DNA from: Spirosoma agri
GTDB lineage: Bacteria; Bacteroidota; Bacteroidia; Cytophagales; Spirosomataceae
DNA length: 64,000 bases
Reading direction: 5' to 3'
Assembly: GCF_010747415.1 (NCBI RefSeq)
Contig: NZ_JAAGNZ010000002.1
Coordinates: 1,054,001-1,118,000, forward strand
A program made the position numbers and the translations under genes. The notes below the pieces were generated by a model. That model was not told where the DNA came from and ran no database searches. It saw only the letters and a program-made list of their open reading frames with translations. Positions 25,642 to 34,619 of this stretch are shown here, piece by piece. Numbering within the stretch: position 1 is the first letter of the stretch; each line of letters begins with the position of its first letter.

Positions 25642-26799
25642 ATGACAGGAAAAAAACTAATTGGGAAAATTCACCTCTGGCTCGGACTCTCATCCGGACT
25701 GATTGTCTTTATAATTAGCGTTACGGGTTGCATACTGGCTTTCGAGCAGGAGATCAAGAATGCAACCCAGTCGTATCGTTTCGTGCAGCCACCAGTCGGG
25801 GGGAAGTTGCTGCCACCCTCCATATTAAAAGCGAAGGCTGAAGCCGCTCTGCCAGGAAAAACGGCCAATGGCGTTCTCTATGAGGAAACCGGCCGAAGCG
25901 CAACCGTGGGCTTTTACAACGCTGATCCTGAGTATTATTATGTCGTCTACCTGAACCCCTATTCCGGCGACGTACTGAAGGTATGGGACGAGGACGAAGA
26001 CTTCTTTCATTTCATCCTGCACGGGCATTATTACCTGTGGTTACCCGAAAAAATCGGGCAACCAGTCGCGGCATCAGGTACACTTGTTTTTCTGTTTTTG
26101 TTGATCAGCGGACTGATGTTGTGGTGGCCAAAAAACAAAAGTGCCGCTAAACAGCGATTCAGCATCAAATGGAACGCGGCCTGGCGCCGGAAAAACTACG
26201 ACCTGCATAATGTACTGGGCTTTTATGTGCTGGCTGTTGGTCTGGTGTTTGCCGTAACGGGCCTGGTGTGGGGCTTTCAATGGTTTTCGAAAGCGGTCTA
26301 TCGGGCCACGGGCGGCACCGGATCGGTTGAGTACGTGATACCGCCGTCCGATACGACTGCTACGCCTATTGTGGCATCGGTGGCAACGGGCGTGGACCGA
26401 ATTTGGCTGAAACTTCGTCGGGAAAATCCGACCCAGCAGGGGATCAATCTTTCCTTCCCGAAATTGCCCGGTGAGTCAATTTATTCGTATGTCAATTATC
26501 GGCCCGGTACGTATTACAAAGTTGACTACCACTATTTCGACCAGCGTACGCTGAAAGAACTTCCGGTTGACAGCCCTTACAGTGGCAACCACGATAACGT
26601 GACCATAGCGAATACGCTTCGGCGGATGAATTATGACATTCATGTCGGCGCTATCTGGGGACTGCCCGGTAAAATTCTGGCGTTTTGCGCCAGCCTGATC
26701 TGCGCCAGCTTACCCGTAACAGGCATGCTAGTCTGGTGGGGCCGCCGGAACAAGAAAAAACCAGTGAGCCGCCAGGTGCGCGTTCGTTCGATGGCGTAG
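25642..26799 (+). CDS. PepSY-associated transmembrane protein (iron-uptake type)
   Basis: This 385-residue inner-membrane protein has four transmembrane helices: about 12-34, 145-165, 190-212 and 340-362. The large periplasmic region lies between helices 1 and 2 and between 3 and 4. GKIHLWLGLSSGLIVFIISVTGC at the start, FHFILHGHYYLWLPEKIGQP and DLHNVLGFYVLAVGLVFAVTGL mark the PepSY_TM family. The paired His residues in and near the helices could bind haem. Relatives are linked to ferric-siderophore reduction, but no receptor is adjacent here, so the role is inferred. The C-terminus is basic (RRNKKKPVSRQVRVR). Confidence 0.87.
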   Translation: MTGKKLIGKIHLWLGLSSGLIVFIISVTGCILAFEQEIKNATQSYRFVQPPVGGKLLPPSILKAKAEAALPGKTANGVLYEETGRSATVGFYNADPEYYYVVYLNPYSGDVLKVWDEDEDFFHFILHGHYYLWLPEKIGQPVAASGTLVFLFLLISGLMLWWPKNKSAAKQRFSIKWNAAWRRKNYDLHNVLGFYVLAVGLVFAVTGLVWGFQWFSKAVYRATGGTGSVEYVIPPSDTTATPIVASVATGVDRIWLKLRRENPTQQGINLSFPKLPGESIYSYVNYRPGTYYKVDYHYFDQRTLKELPVDSPYSGNHDNVTIANTLRRMNYDIHVGAIWGLPGKILAFCASLICASLPVTGMLVWWGRRNKKKPVSRQVRVRSMA

Positions 26800-26916
26800 T
26801 ATGGATAACAGCATGTTGACGATTGCGGGCTGTAAGCTAAAAAACCAGCTGTACCTGCGCGGTTTTGGCCGAAAGATTTCTCAATTTTAGGCGTCAATTC
26901 TAACACCTTTACGATA

Positions 26917-27450
26917 ATGACAACGACACGCATTAACCGGATACTTGCCCTGACACTCGCCGGGGTTCTGATGACCATGATGGCATGGGCGCAAGGCGAT
27001 AAAGCGAATCGGCCAAGCCCACCTGCTGTGGCTAGCGGAAAAGTAAAAGATGCTACCATCACCATCAATTACAGTAGTCCATCCGTGAAAGGACGTTCAG
27101 TTTGGGAACCAAGCGGTAAACTGGCTCCCTACGGTCAGGTTTGGCGCGCTGGTGCGAACGAAGCAACGACCTTTGAGACTGACAAAGCTATCAAGGTAGA
27201 GGGTAAAGAATTGCCCGCTGGTAAGTACGGTTTTTTTGCGATTCCCGACGAGAAGGAGTGGACCATCATTTTTAACAAAGTGCCGAATCAATGGGGTGCG
27301 TTCAAATATGATCAGGCGCAGGATCAGCTTCGCGTAACAGCCAAGCCGAAAAAGTCAGCACAAATGAATGAGAAACTGGTGTATGATGTAACCAACAAAG
27401 GCGTCGTACTAAAGTGGGAGAACGTTGAAGTACCCATTGCTATTCAATAG
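26917..27450 (+). CDS. DUF2911 secreted protein
   Basis: The protein has 177 residues with a signal peptide ending MAWAQG. The DUF2911 core shows the conserved SPP, INYSSPSVKGRSVWE, LAPYGQVWRAGANEATTFETD and GKYGFFAIPDEKEWTIIFNK blocks. It covers nearly the whole mature protein. Such proteins are frequent periplasmic or surface proteins in Bacteroidota, and their function is unknown. It is a single gene with 117 bp to the PepSY gene and a strong terminator downstream. Confidence 0.92.
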   Translation: MTTTRINRILALTLAGVLMTMMAWAQGDKANRPSPPAVASGKVKDATITINYSSPSVKGRSVWEPSGKLAPYGQVWRAGANEATTFETDKAIKVEGKELPAGKYGFFAIPDEKEWTIIFNKVPNQWGAFKYDQAQDQLRVTAKPKKSAQMNEKLVYDVTNKGVVLKWENVEVPIAIQ

Positions 27451-27574
27451 GGGAGCTGAGTAATCCGCTCATGAAATGGCACAAATGCTACCAAAAGAAC
27501 TGTGCTTTTTTACCTTTATACCGTCCGGATCAGCGTGTTCGCTAGTTGATAACAGCTCAGTAATTAGTTAACCC

Positions 27575-27619
27575 ACAAAGAAAAAGCCTCCACCAGATCG
27601 GTAGAGGCTTTTTCTTTGT
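27575..27619. terminator. Strong bidirectional terminator
   Basis: A perfect 16-bp stem (27575-27590 with 27604-27619) has A-rich and T-rich ends and a 13-nt loop. It lies between the convergent DUF2911 and YtxH genes. Confidence 0.9.
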
Positions 27620-27686
27620 CTTAGCAATTTGTGAGTAGATCATCATCAGTCAACAGGTGAGTGACGATCTATTCTATTACAGACGA

Positions 27687-28043
27687 CTAGTTAAACTTCA
27701 GCGCGTCTTCGGCCTTGTTGATGCCTGACTTTGCTGCGTCTGCTGCGTCATCTACCGTATTGTTGTACGATGATTTCGCTTTTTCTTTGTTGTATGTCGA
27801 CTGCGCATCGTTTTTATACTGATCAAACTTCTGTTCGGCCTTATCGGCATACTGATCAGCTTTGTTTTCGACTTTGCCTACCAGGCTATCAATTTGTGAT
27901 TTCACCTGCGAAACGCCATCTTCCCACTGACCTTGTAGATCGTTGGCACGTTGCGTTAATTTATCGCGGGTTTCTTTACCACTGCGGGGAGCTGTTAAAT
28001 AACCGATAGCTAATCCTGCCAGTACTCCTTTAAGAAAACTCAT
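27687..28043 (-). CDS. YtxH domain-containing protein
   Basis: The protein has 118 residues. It opens with the YtxH block MSFLKGVLAGLAIGYLTAPRSGKETRDKL: a short hydrophobic Gly-rich segment, then APRSG. The rest is an acidic/basic amphipathic helix region rich in Lys, Asp, Gln and Asn (AENKADQYADKAEQKFDQYKND...). It resembles the apolipoprotein-like or LEA-like repeats of this family. It is probably membrane-attached and stress-related, by analogy only. It is monocistronic. Confidence 0.85.
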   Translation of the reverse strand: MSFLKGVLAGLAIGYLTAPRSGKETRDKLTQRANDLQGQWEDGVSQVKSQIDSLVGKVENKADQYADKAEQKFDQYKNDAQSTYNKEKAKSSYNNTVDDAADAAKSGINKAEDALKFN

Positions 28044-28346
28044 AATTTTGGTTGTTTAGATTCATGTTGGGATTACCTCTATTCCATAAAAACTATGCCA
28101 TAGACATAGCTAATCGCTATGTTTCTGGTAAACAACTGGTTAGAAATTACTATGCAGTATAGTCAAGCTTTCTTATGTCGTTAAATGAGTAGTTTATTCC
28201 ACAAGATAGTAGTTGATAATGCGCGGAGAGTTCCAGCACATGTCAAAGCAAAGCCGGTCACCAAACGGGCAGACCGGCTATAAACAGCGCTGGTGGGCCT
28301 ATAGTTGATAGACCCACCAGCTTAGAAAATGGTGCCAACTAGTTTC
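28044..28346. other. 303-bp intergenic region between YtxH and glmM genes
   Basis: This AT-rich stretch upstream of the YtxH gene contains a small CATAGC/GCTATG hairpin at 28105-28121 and, at its right end, the glmM terminator hairpins. No gene is seen. Confidence 0.5.
28252..28321 (-). terminator. Tandem hairpins downstream of glmM
   Basis: Two stems lie in a row: AGCCGGTC with GACCGGCT (28252-28259 / 28272-28279), and an 11-bp stem with one mismatch (28289-28299 / 28311-28321). They follow the glmM stop on the minus strand. Confidence 0.6.
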
Positions 28347-29741
28347 TTATCGTTTCTCGGCAAGAACCTCGCGAATGTCGTTGATGATTTTTCCGGCCAG
28401 ATGATCGGCAGTAGCCAGCGTGTCTGACTCGGAGTAGATACGAATGATCGGTTCAGTATTCGATTTACGTAGGTGAACCCATTCTTTATCGAATTCAATC
28501 TTCACGCCATCGATCGTGTTGATCGGATTTTTGGCGTATTTAGCCTGGATCCGGTCAAGCACTGCATCAACATCAATGTCGGGGGTCAGTTCAATTTTGT
28601 TTTTGGAAATATAGTAGTTCGGATAGGTTCGTCGCAGCATAGAAGCCGACTTACCCGACTTTGCCAGGTGCGTCAGGAAGAGCGCAATGCCTACCAGCGC
28701 ATCGCGGCCATAATGGAGGTCTGGATAGATGATACCCCCATTGCCTTCGCCACCAATCACCGCGTCTTTTTCCTTCATCATGTCGACCACGTTGACTTCG
28801 CCAACGGCTGAAGCAAAATGCTGTCCGGCATATTTTTGCGTGATATCACGCAGAGCAACGGTACTCGATAAGTTCGATACAGTGTTGCCCGGTTTGCGCT
28901 TCAGCACGTAATCGGCAACGGCCACCAGTGTATATTCTTCGCCGAACGGCGAACCGTCTTCACAGATCAAGGCAAGCCGGTCAACATCGGGGTCTACCAC
29001 AATGCCAAGGTCAGCATTCCCTTTTTCCATTTCCTTAATAATGTCCCGAAGATTTTCGGGCAGCGGTTCTGGATTATGCGCAAAATTGCCCGTCGGTTCG
29101 CAGTGCAGCTTCGCCACTTTCTCTACGCCCAATGCTTCGAGCAACATCGGAACCGCAATCCCCCCCGTCGAGTTGACGGCATCGATGATGACCCGAAAAT
29201 TGCGGGCGGCAACCGCATCACGATCAACGAGGGGAAGTGCCAGAATCAGATCGATGTGTTTCTGGAGCCAGCTTGTATCAGCGCGGTACTGGCCCAGTTT
29301 ACGAGCTTCGGCAAAATCAAACGATTCATCATCCGCAATTGCCAGCACTTCGGCTCCGTCTGTTGCCGATATAAATTCGCCCGCTTCATTGAGAAGCTTG
29401 AGCGCATTCCATTGTATTGGGTTATGACTGGCGGTAATGATAATTCCACCCGACGCGCCTTCTGCTGTTACGGCAAGTTCAACGGTAGGTGTCGTTGAGA
29501 GACCCAGATCAATCACATGTAAACCAAGTCCCTGTAGGGTTGCGGTTACCAACTTCGATACCATTTCGCCCGACAGGCGACCATCACGACCAATTACAAC
29601 CGTTTGTTTATCTGTGTTACGTTGCCGGAGCCACTGCCCAAAGGCAGCTGTAAATTTAACCACATCCAAGGGCGTCAGTCCGTTTCCGCTGCGCCCTCCA
29701 ATCGTTCCTCGTATCCCGGAAATAGACTTAATTAATGCCAC
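28347..29741 (-). CDS. glmM: Phosphoglucosamine mutase
   Basis: GlmM converts glucosamine-6-phosphate to glucosamine-1-phosphate for UDP-GlcNAc and cell-wall synthesis. The 464-residue protein starts with SISGIRGTIGG. The phosphoserine loop is ITASHNPIQWN (Ser105), the metal loop is DPDVDRLALI, the sugar loop is GEGNGG, and the phosphate-binding loop near the C-terminus is RKSNTEPIIRIYSE. The start is a GTG at 29741, which is exactly where homologues begin; no in-frame ATG fits. It could in principle be a general alpha-D-phosphohexomutase, but GlmM is favoured in this phylum. It has its own promoter and terminator. Confidence 0.93.
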   Translation of the reverse strand: MALIKSISGIRGTIGGRSGNGLTPLDVVKFTAAFGQWLRQRNTDKQTVVIGRDGRLSGEMVSKLVTATLQGLGLHVIDLGLSTTPTVELAVTAEGASGGIIITASHNPIQWNALKLLNEAGEFISATDGAEVLAIADDESFDFAEARKLGQYRADTSWLQKHIDLILALPLVDRDAVAARNFRVIIDAVNSTGGIAVPMLLEALGVEKVAKLHCEPTGNFAHNPEPLPENLRDIIKEMEKGNADLGIVVDPDVDRLALICEDGSPFGEEYTLVAVADYVLKRKPGNTVSNLSSTVALRDITQKYAGQHFASAVGEVNVVDMMKEKDAVIGGEGNGGIIYPDLHYGRDALVGIALFLTHLAKSGKSASMLRRTYPNYYISKNKIELTPDIDVDAVLDRIQAKYAKNPINTIDGVKIEFDKEWVHLRKSNTEPIIRIYSESDTLATADHLAGKIINDIREVLAEKR

Positions 29742-29775
29742 GTTGAAGGGTCTGATAAGAATTCTGATAACTGTG

Positions 29776-29806
29776 CAAAGATAAGTTTGATGGAGTAAGG
29801 GGCAAG
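29776..29806 (-). promoter_or_regulatory. Bacteroidota-type promoter for glmM
   Basis: CAAAGATA at 29776-29783 is an exact -7 box on the minus strand. CAAG at 29803-29806 (three of four in the -33 box) is 19 nt further. The GTG start is 35 bases downstream. Confidence 0.55.
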
Positions 29807-29860
29807 GGGCAATAGTGTAAGCGCAAAAAAACTTTGCCCCTAGTGCCGACTCACAGCTGG

Positions 29861-30691
29861 TCAGGCAAATAGTAGCTCCGATCGCAGGGTCGAGTTTGCC
29901 CGCCCCGTAAAGGTACCACTAATTGGAGCGGCTAACTCCGGTTTAGCCGTCGAGGTCAGAAATATGTGCCGATTGACCACTAGTGACCCTTCGGTTGGGT
30001 CGAAGCCCCGCCAGCCAGCGCCGGGAAGATACACCTCCACCCAGGCGTGTAGCTGGTGCTCCTGCTGTGGATTTCCGAACAGGTAACCGCTCACAAAGCG
30101 GGCGGCAATACCCAGACTCCGACAGGCAGCCATGAACAGTGTGGTATAATCCCGGCAGGAGCCTTTGCGCAGGGTGAGCGTCTGTTCCGGTGGAAAAGGA
30201 GCCCCTACTTCCCGAATCTCGTATGTGAACTGCCGGATGGTCTGATTCAGCATCATCAGAAAACCCGTCGTTCGCCAGCCTGCTTTCGCGGCTATCTGTT
30301 TGGCCCAGTCTTCTATTCGGGGCGTCACGCCAACCCGCTCCATGTATGGTTGTAACAAATCCTGCTCATATTTCGGATACCGAAATGGCACCTGCTGCGT
30401 ATCGAAGGGGAATAAAACGAAGTCGAATGAATTGAACTCGTCGGACTGGAGCGTTATCTCGGCCGTTACGTGCAGATGGTGCGTCGGGTGGCTAAAATAG
30501 GCTAACTGCTGTACATTGCCTTCTACGTCGATATTCCGGACAACGCGCGACGGCTTTGGGTCGATACTCAGTTTGTATTCCTGCAACCGTTGATAAGGAT
30601 ACGTCCGGGGGTACAGATACAGCGTTTGAGGGCCTAATGCAACCGGACTATCATAGGTGTATTCGGATTCGTGCCGGACGTGGAGAAGCAT
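29861..30691 (-). CDS. Transglutaminase-like cysteine protease family protein
   Basis: The protein has 276 residues without a signal peptide. The N-terminal half (about 1-110) is the bacterial transglutaminase N-domain, opening LLHVRHESEYTYDSPV. The C-terminal transglutaminase core shows the catalytic triad Cys179 in GSCRDYTTLF, His215 in HAWVEV and Asp231 in GFDPTEG. This domain pair is typical of genes linked to the bacterial proteasome homologue Anbu. The neighbour 78 bp upstream in the same direction is just such a gene. Activity may be peptide-bond hydrolysis or amide transfer; the substrate is unknown. Confidence 0.92.
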   Translation of the reverse strand: MLLHVRHESEYTYDSPVALGPQTLYLYPRTYPYQRLQEYKLSIDPKPSRVVRNIDVEGNVQQLAYFSHPTHHLHVTAEITLQSDEFNSFDFVLFPFDTQQVPFRYPKYEQDLLQPYMERVGVTPRIEDWAKQIAAKAGWRTTGFLMMLNQTIRQFTYEIREVGAPFPPEQTLTLRKGSCRDYTTLFMAACRSLGIAARFVSGYLFGNPQQEHQLHAWVEVYLPGAGWRGFDPTEGSLVVNRHIFLTSTAKPELAAPISGTFTGRANSTLRSELLFA

Positions 30692-30769
30692 GTGCTGGAA
30701 TGATGACGTATACCAGTCGATTGTAGTTTACTACCAGATCAACAGATATACGTCACCACGTAGAAGTGG

Positions 30770-31510
30770 TTATACATTTTTAACCGAACGTACTTTCTCG
30801 AAAATTGGGTCCATCCAGTCAGTAGGTAATTTTCGGACAGAGTTGCTGAGTAGGGCACTCCACTGGTGCGACACTTCGTCCATGTCCTCCTTTTCCAGCC
30901 GGTATTCGGTCATGTGGAAGCTGTCTTTGGGATAAATGACAACGTCTAATGGATAATCTACGTCGTTGGCGCTGACTCGGGTGGCATCGAAAGCCAGAAA
31001 TCCGATTTTTAAGGCTTCGGGGAGACTGGTTTCATAGGACAGGTTTCGAAACAGAAGTGGTTTTCCGTAGCCCGAATTACCGATGATCTTGAACGGCGAG
31101 CCCTGATCGACCTCAACCCAGTTACCTTCGGGATACAACATAAACAGTTTATGTTCCTCGTCGTCCTCCAGCTGACCACCAACGATGGCATTCAGATTGA
31201 AATTCAAACCGCTAGCCGTAATTGATTCTTTATCTTCCTGCGCAACGCGCTTGACCTGTTCGCCAAAGGCATTGACGGCCTTGTACAATTTATTGAACGA
31301 GCGATCCTGTTCAGAAATCACTTCTTTGAAGTACGTAATGGCCTTGTCGCGTACGGATCGCAACCCCGATGTCATGATAAACAGGGAGTGATTCTCAACT
31401 TCATGAACCGAAATTTTTCGATTCGATGAGACTTCGGAGCCGGAGGTCAACCGTCTGTCGGCGATGGCCACCAAACCCGACGCGACTTTAATTCCTAAAC
31501 AATATGTCAT
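30770..31510 (-). CDS. Anbu-type proteasome-like peptidase
   Basis: The protein has 246 residues. The N-terminus MTYCLGIKVASGLVAIADRR places Thr2 directly after the initiator Met, so removal of Met would expose the Ntn nucleophile with no propeptide. This is the mark of the Anbu (COG3484) proteasome-like family. The Asp18 and Arg19/20 region and GSEVSSNRKI correspond to the strand after the active site, and TSGLRSVRD follows. Ntn-hydrolase beta-sandwich features continue to about residue 190. Anbu forms a ring-like self-compartmentalised assembly in other bacteria. The pairing with the transglutaminase gene supports the call. The usual ATP-grasp and alpha-E partners are not within the window. 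Confidence 0.88.
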   Translation of the reverse strand: MTYCLGIKVASGLVAIADRRLTSGSEVSSNRKISVHEVENHSLFIMTSGLRSVRDKAITYFKEVISEQDRSFNKLYKAVNAFGEQVKRVAQEDKESITASGLNFNLNAIVGGQLEDDEEHKLFMLYPEGNWVEVDQGSPFKIIGNSGYGKPLLFRNLSYETSLPEALKIGFLAFDATRVSANDVDYPLDVVIYPKDSFHMTEYRLEKEDMDEVSHQWSALLSNSVRKLPTDWMDPIFEKVRSVKNV

Positions 31511-31544
31511 TATGTACAGTGGGAAAAGCAGGTGCTAAACCCAA

Positions 31545-31552
31545 CAAATATA
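31545..31552 (-). promoter_or_regulatory. Putative -7 box for the Anbu-transglutaminase pair
   Basis: CAAATATA on the plus strand is an exact minus-strand TAnnTTTG match, 35 bases upstream of the Anbu start. The -33 box is not clear. Confidence 0.45.
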
Positions 31553-31609
31553 CGGGTTACCCCCATTTTTGTTCGATTTTAACGATTGGTTTTCTCAAAA
31601 ACTCCCTTT

Positions 31610-34207
31610 TTACTGCTGGCCGTTACCCGAAAAGCGATGCTGAATCTGGCCATTTACTTTGGGTAGATCGGTTACTTGTCTAGGCGAAACCGTCGCAGCG
31701 GGAGTGGCTGCCATTCGTGCTCCTGCTGCACCGGCTGAGCGAAAATCAGCCTGAGCGGTGTCATCTTCGCCATTGGTCGTGCCATTGCCGGGTGTACTGT
31801 CTGGGTCAGGCTGGTCGGCAGCCATGATCTGTGCCGTATTGATCAGGTTACCCTGGCCAGTGACGGTAGCAGTGAAGGTTAAGCTTGCTGTCTGACCTGC
31901 CGCCAGCTGGCTGATCGAACCCGTTACCGTTGAGCCATTCGCCGTCATATTGGCTGGCAACGAAGTTGCGACCACCTGTAAGCCCGTGGGTAAGTTGTGC
32001 AAAACCCGAATTCCAGTGGCAGCCAAGCCGCCCTGATTCGCTACTTTAAGCGTAATGGTAACTGTCTGTCCGGGCTTACCGTTCCGCTGACCAAGCTCTA
32101 TCGCCAGGCTTAGATCGGCCTTGTTAGAATCAGGCTTGGGTTGATTACTTTGCAGGGCTGGGAGGGGCGTCTGATAGGGATTAGGCGACGAAAATAAAGC
32201 GAGTGTCCCTACGGACTTTGTGCGCAGATCGACCATTGCCGCATCATCCTGCCCGTCGCCAGTACCTGAATTTGGCTGGCTGTCGGGATCCAGTCTCGAT
32301 TGAGCGATCAATTGGGCCGCGTTCGAATAAGTGCCTTCAGCCGTAAGACGGGCCACAAACCGACGTGAAACGGACTGGCCGGGGGCTACGTTGGTAAGAT
32401 TACCGGTGACAACGCCGTTTGATGCGGTCAAATCGGCCGATGAAACGAAGGTCATGTTGCTGGGTAATCGATTCTGCATTGTAACGGCTCCGGCATCGCA
32501 GCCACCTTCGTTGGTAACCGTTAACGTAACCGTGACGGTATCGCCCGGTGCTAGCGTTCGGCGACTGACGGCCAGGGCCAACGACAGATCGGTCATGGCA
32601 TTACTGATGTACGTGCTGGCGGCATCGGATTGACAACCATACACGGAGTTAATCGCCTTCAAGTAATACGTGCCTACTGCATTCGCCTGAATGGACGAGG
32701 TCGTCTCGAAGGTATTCCAAAGGTTTTTTCCTGTATAACTGGACGTTAGGGTAACACTTCCCGGTTCACATAACGACATCGACCCGCTGGTTGTGATCGT
32801 CGGTACGGCGGGACGAACAATGCTCGGGACAGTAACCGCGGGCGGAAAAATGACTTTATTCTGGGGGTTGCGTAATCGTGCTGAGTACGTTCCGGCACCA
32901 ACCGTTAGCCCTTGTGATGTACTTCCCGTGCTCCAGGTATATTCGTACCCGCTGGGTTGCGTTAGTGTCAATTGGTTACCCGTGGCGCAGGAAAGGCTGG
33001 TGAGGGGCTGAACTTCAGCGGCATACGGTTGTATCGTCTGCAAATACGTATCTGTAATGGCATTGGCCCATCGTTCGCCCACCTTCGTCTGACCCGTAGG
33101 CGAAAAGTGGATACCATCGGGGCGGTCCGTTACCTCGTCGAGATCGGGTCCCTGATAGGTCAGGTAGTTGGCCCGGTTGATGACTGTCTGCTGTGCCGCC
33201 CGGACATTCTCGAAGCGACCGCCAACGTAGGAAGACAAGGCAATGATCCAGGCCAGATTGGGTTTGTTGAATTGACGCCGTACCGAATCAATGACGCCAT
33301 AATGATGCGTGACGATGAGGTCTGTTGCGTTGTTCCTATCATTTTCACCATGTTGCAGCAGCACCGCCCGAATCCCTGTTGAGGGAACGTAGAGATTCAT
33401 CAGGTTACGCAGATTAGCGTAAGGCATCCGTATGCTGTAGTTAACAAACCAATGATCGAACGGGATATTGGAGGCTGCTTTGTAGTTCTGTTCCATGTTG
33501 GTTCCCCCAAAACCGGCATTATAAATCAGGACTGGCACATTGATGCGCTGCACCAGCAGATCACCCATACGCCCCCAGAACCACGACATTTTGGCGAACG
33601 GAGATATGCCACTGAATGTAGCCAGCTGGCTGAACACCAGACCGGGGAGGTAGCGGGTATCGGCAGTTTTTTCGTACTGTAGAAATTCGGGCGTAGTCTG
33701 GTCAACTGGTACGACGGTTACGCGGTCGTCAACGGCTCCCGCTATGGTTGGACAGTTGTCGTTGCCATTCGAATCGATACAACTCGATCCCTGCGCATTG
33801 GAGTGACCCAGAATCGCAAAGACTTCGCCAACGCCAAACCGGTCTACCGCATCCGTTGCTACAACTGCTCCGTTTAATTTGCCCCGCACCTCAAGTTGAT
33901 ACCAGCCTCCCGTGATGGTCATCGTACCATTGAACTGACCATTGAGCGGATTTGTCTGAATGGTTGTCCAGTTGGTTGTTGTGCCCTGTCCGGCTGTACG
34001 AACTACGGCCCTGGCCTCCACAGCATCAATAGGTTGGGCATAGCTGCCAGCAATCTGGACAAGGGCTTTGTTGTTATTGTCGCGTTGGACGATCATCCGG
34101 CTGACGGGGTAGGTAACATCGATTTGAGCAACAACCTGCATTGGTCCAATGATCCACAACATAACCGTCAAACCCACTAGTAAGAAGGGTTGTACAACTA
34201 ATTTCAT
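31610..34207 (-). CDS. Large secreted SGNH esterase-like protein with DUF11 repeats
   Basis: The protein has 865 residues with a signal peptide (ending MQVVAQ). The N-terminal beta domain (TYPVSRMIVQRDNNNK) and esterase core match the paralogue at 14786-16486. Block I is changed to GHSNAQG (His for Gln, Ser kept). Block III reads QHGENDRNN, and the catalytic Asp/His lies in RPDGIHFSPTGQ. An Ig-like region follows (about 410-530). Two DUF11 repeats come next (about 535-650 and 690-800), each with LSLA.....RTLAPGDTVTVTLTVTNEGG-type strands and DPDS.P..GTGDGQDD linkers that may bind calcium. The tail (about 815-865) is unstructured, with no T9SS sorting domain visible. Confidence 0.85.
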   Translation of the reverse strand: MKLVVQPFLLVGLTVMLWIIGPMQVVAQIDVTYPVSRMIVQRDNNNKALVQIAGSYAQPIDAVEARAVVRTAGQGTTTNWTTIQTNPLNGQFNGTMTITGGWYQLEVRGKLNGAVVATDAVDRFGVGEVFAILGHSNAQGSSCIDSNGNDNCPTIAGAVDDRVTVVPVDQTTPEFLQYEKTADTRYLPGLVFSQLATFSGISPFAKMSWFWGRMGDLLVQRINVPVLIYNAGFGGTNMEQNYKAASNIPFDHWFVNYSIRMPYANLRNLMNLYVPSTGIRAVLLQHGENDRNNATDLIVTHHYGVIDSVRRQFNKPNLAWIIALSSYVGGRFENVRAAQQTVINRANYLTYQGPDLDEVTDRPDGIHFSPTGQTKVGERWANAITDTYLQTIQPYAAEVQPLTSLSCATGNQLTLTQPSGYEYTWSTGSTSQGLTVGAGTYSARLRNPQNKVIFPPAVTVPSIVRPAVPTITTSGSMSLCEPGSVTLTSSYTGKNLWNTFETTSSIQANAVGTYYLKAINSVYGCQSDAASTYISNAMTDLSLALAVSRRTLAPGDTVTVTLTVTNEGGCDAGAVTMQNRLPSNMTFVSSADLTASNGVVTGNLTNVAPGQSVSRRFVARLTAEGTYSNAAQLIAQSRLDPDSQPNSGTGDGQDDAAMVDLRTKSVGTLALFSSPNPYQTPLPALQSNQPKPDSNKADLSLAIELGQRNGKPGQTVTITLKVANQGGLAATGIRVLHNLPTGLQVVATSLPANMTANGSTVTGSISQLAAGQTASLTFTATVTGQGNLINTAQIMAADQPDPDSTPGNGTTNGEDDTAQADFRSAGAAGARMAATPAATVSPRQVTDLPKVNGQIQHRFSGNGQQ

Positions 34208-34619
34208 AATGAATAAAGCGCTACACGTTTACTACGAGAAATACTACTTCGTTTGCTAAGGTTATTAATTGTATGTATACCTTATTGGCGAAATAACAAC
34301 ACTACTACTTGTACTATACTCAAATATAGTGCTAGACTATTTATTGGTTATATATAAAGTTACTGATATGTAAAATTTTAATCCGTACCTAAGGCCGAAC
34401 TGCGCGCTTCGTATGGCAACAATCGGGAGACGGGCCAGAAGTAGTCCTTCGTAAAACAGTATAAAGAAACAGATCATATGGATAGCTCAAACTAAATCAC
34501 GGATACCCTGATCATCAACGTTGTGGCACGGGTAGTTTTCGATTCAATCGGTTTGTTTTGGAGAAAGGTTTGTGTTACTTTGTCAATAAGAAGGTATTGA
34601 ACCCCTTTGCCAATTCGCG
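34208..34619. other. 412-bp AT-rich divergent regulatory region
   Basis: It lies between the SGNH gene (minus) and the acidic-protein gene (plus). It contains an exact minus-strand -7 box (CAAATATA, 34321-34328) and a good plus-strand promoter at 34552-34582. AT content is clearly above the surroundings from 34208 to 34390. No gene is seen. Confidence 0.6.
34552..34582 (+). promoter_or_regulatory. Bacteroidota-type promoter for the acidic-protein gene
   Basis: TTTG at 34552-34555 is followed after exactly 19 nt by TTACTTTG at 34575-34582 (seven of eight positions of the TAnnTTTG -7 element). The start codon is 38 bases downstream. Confidence 0.55.
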
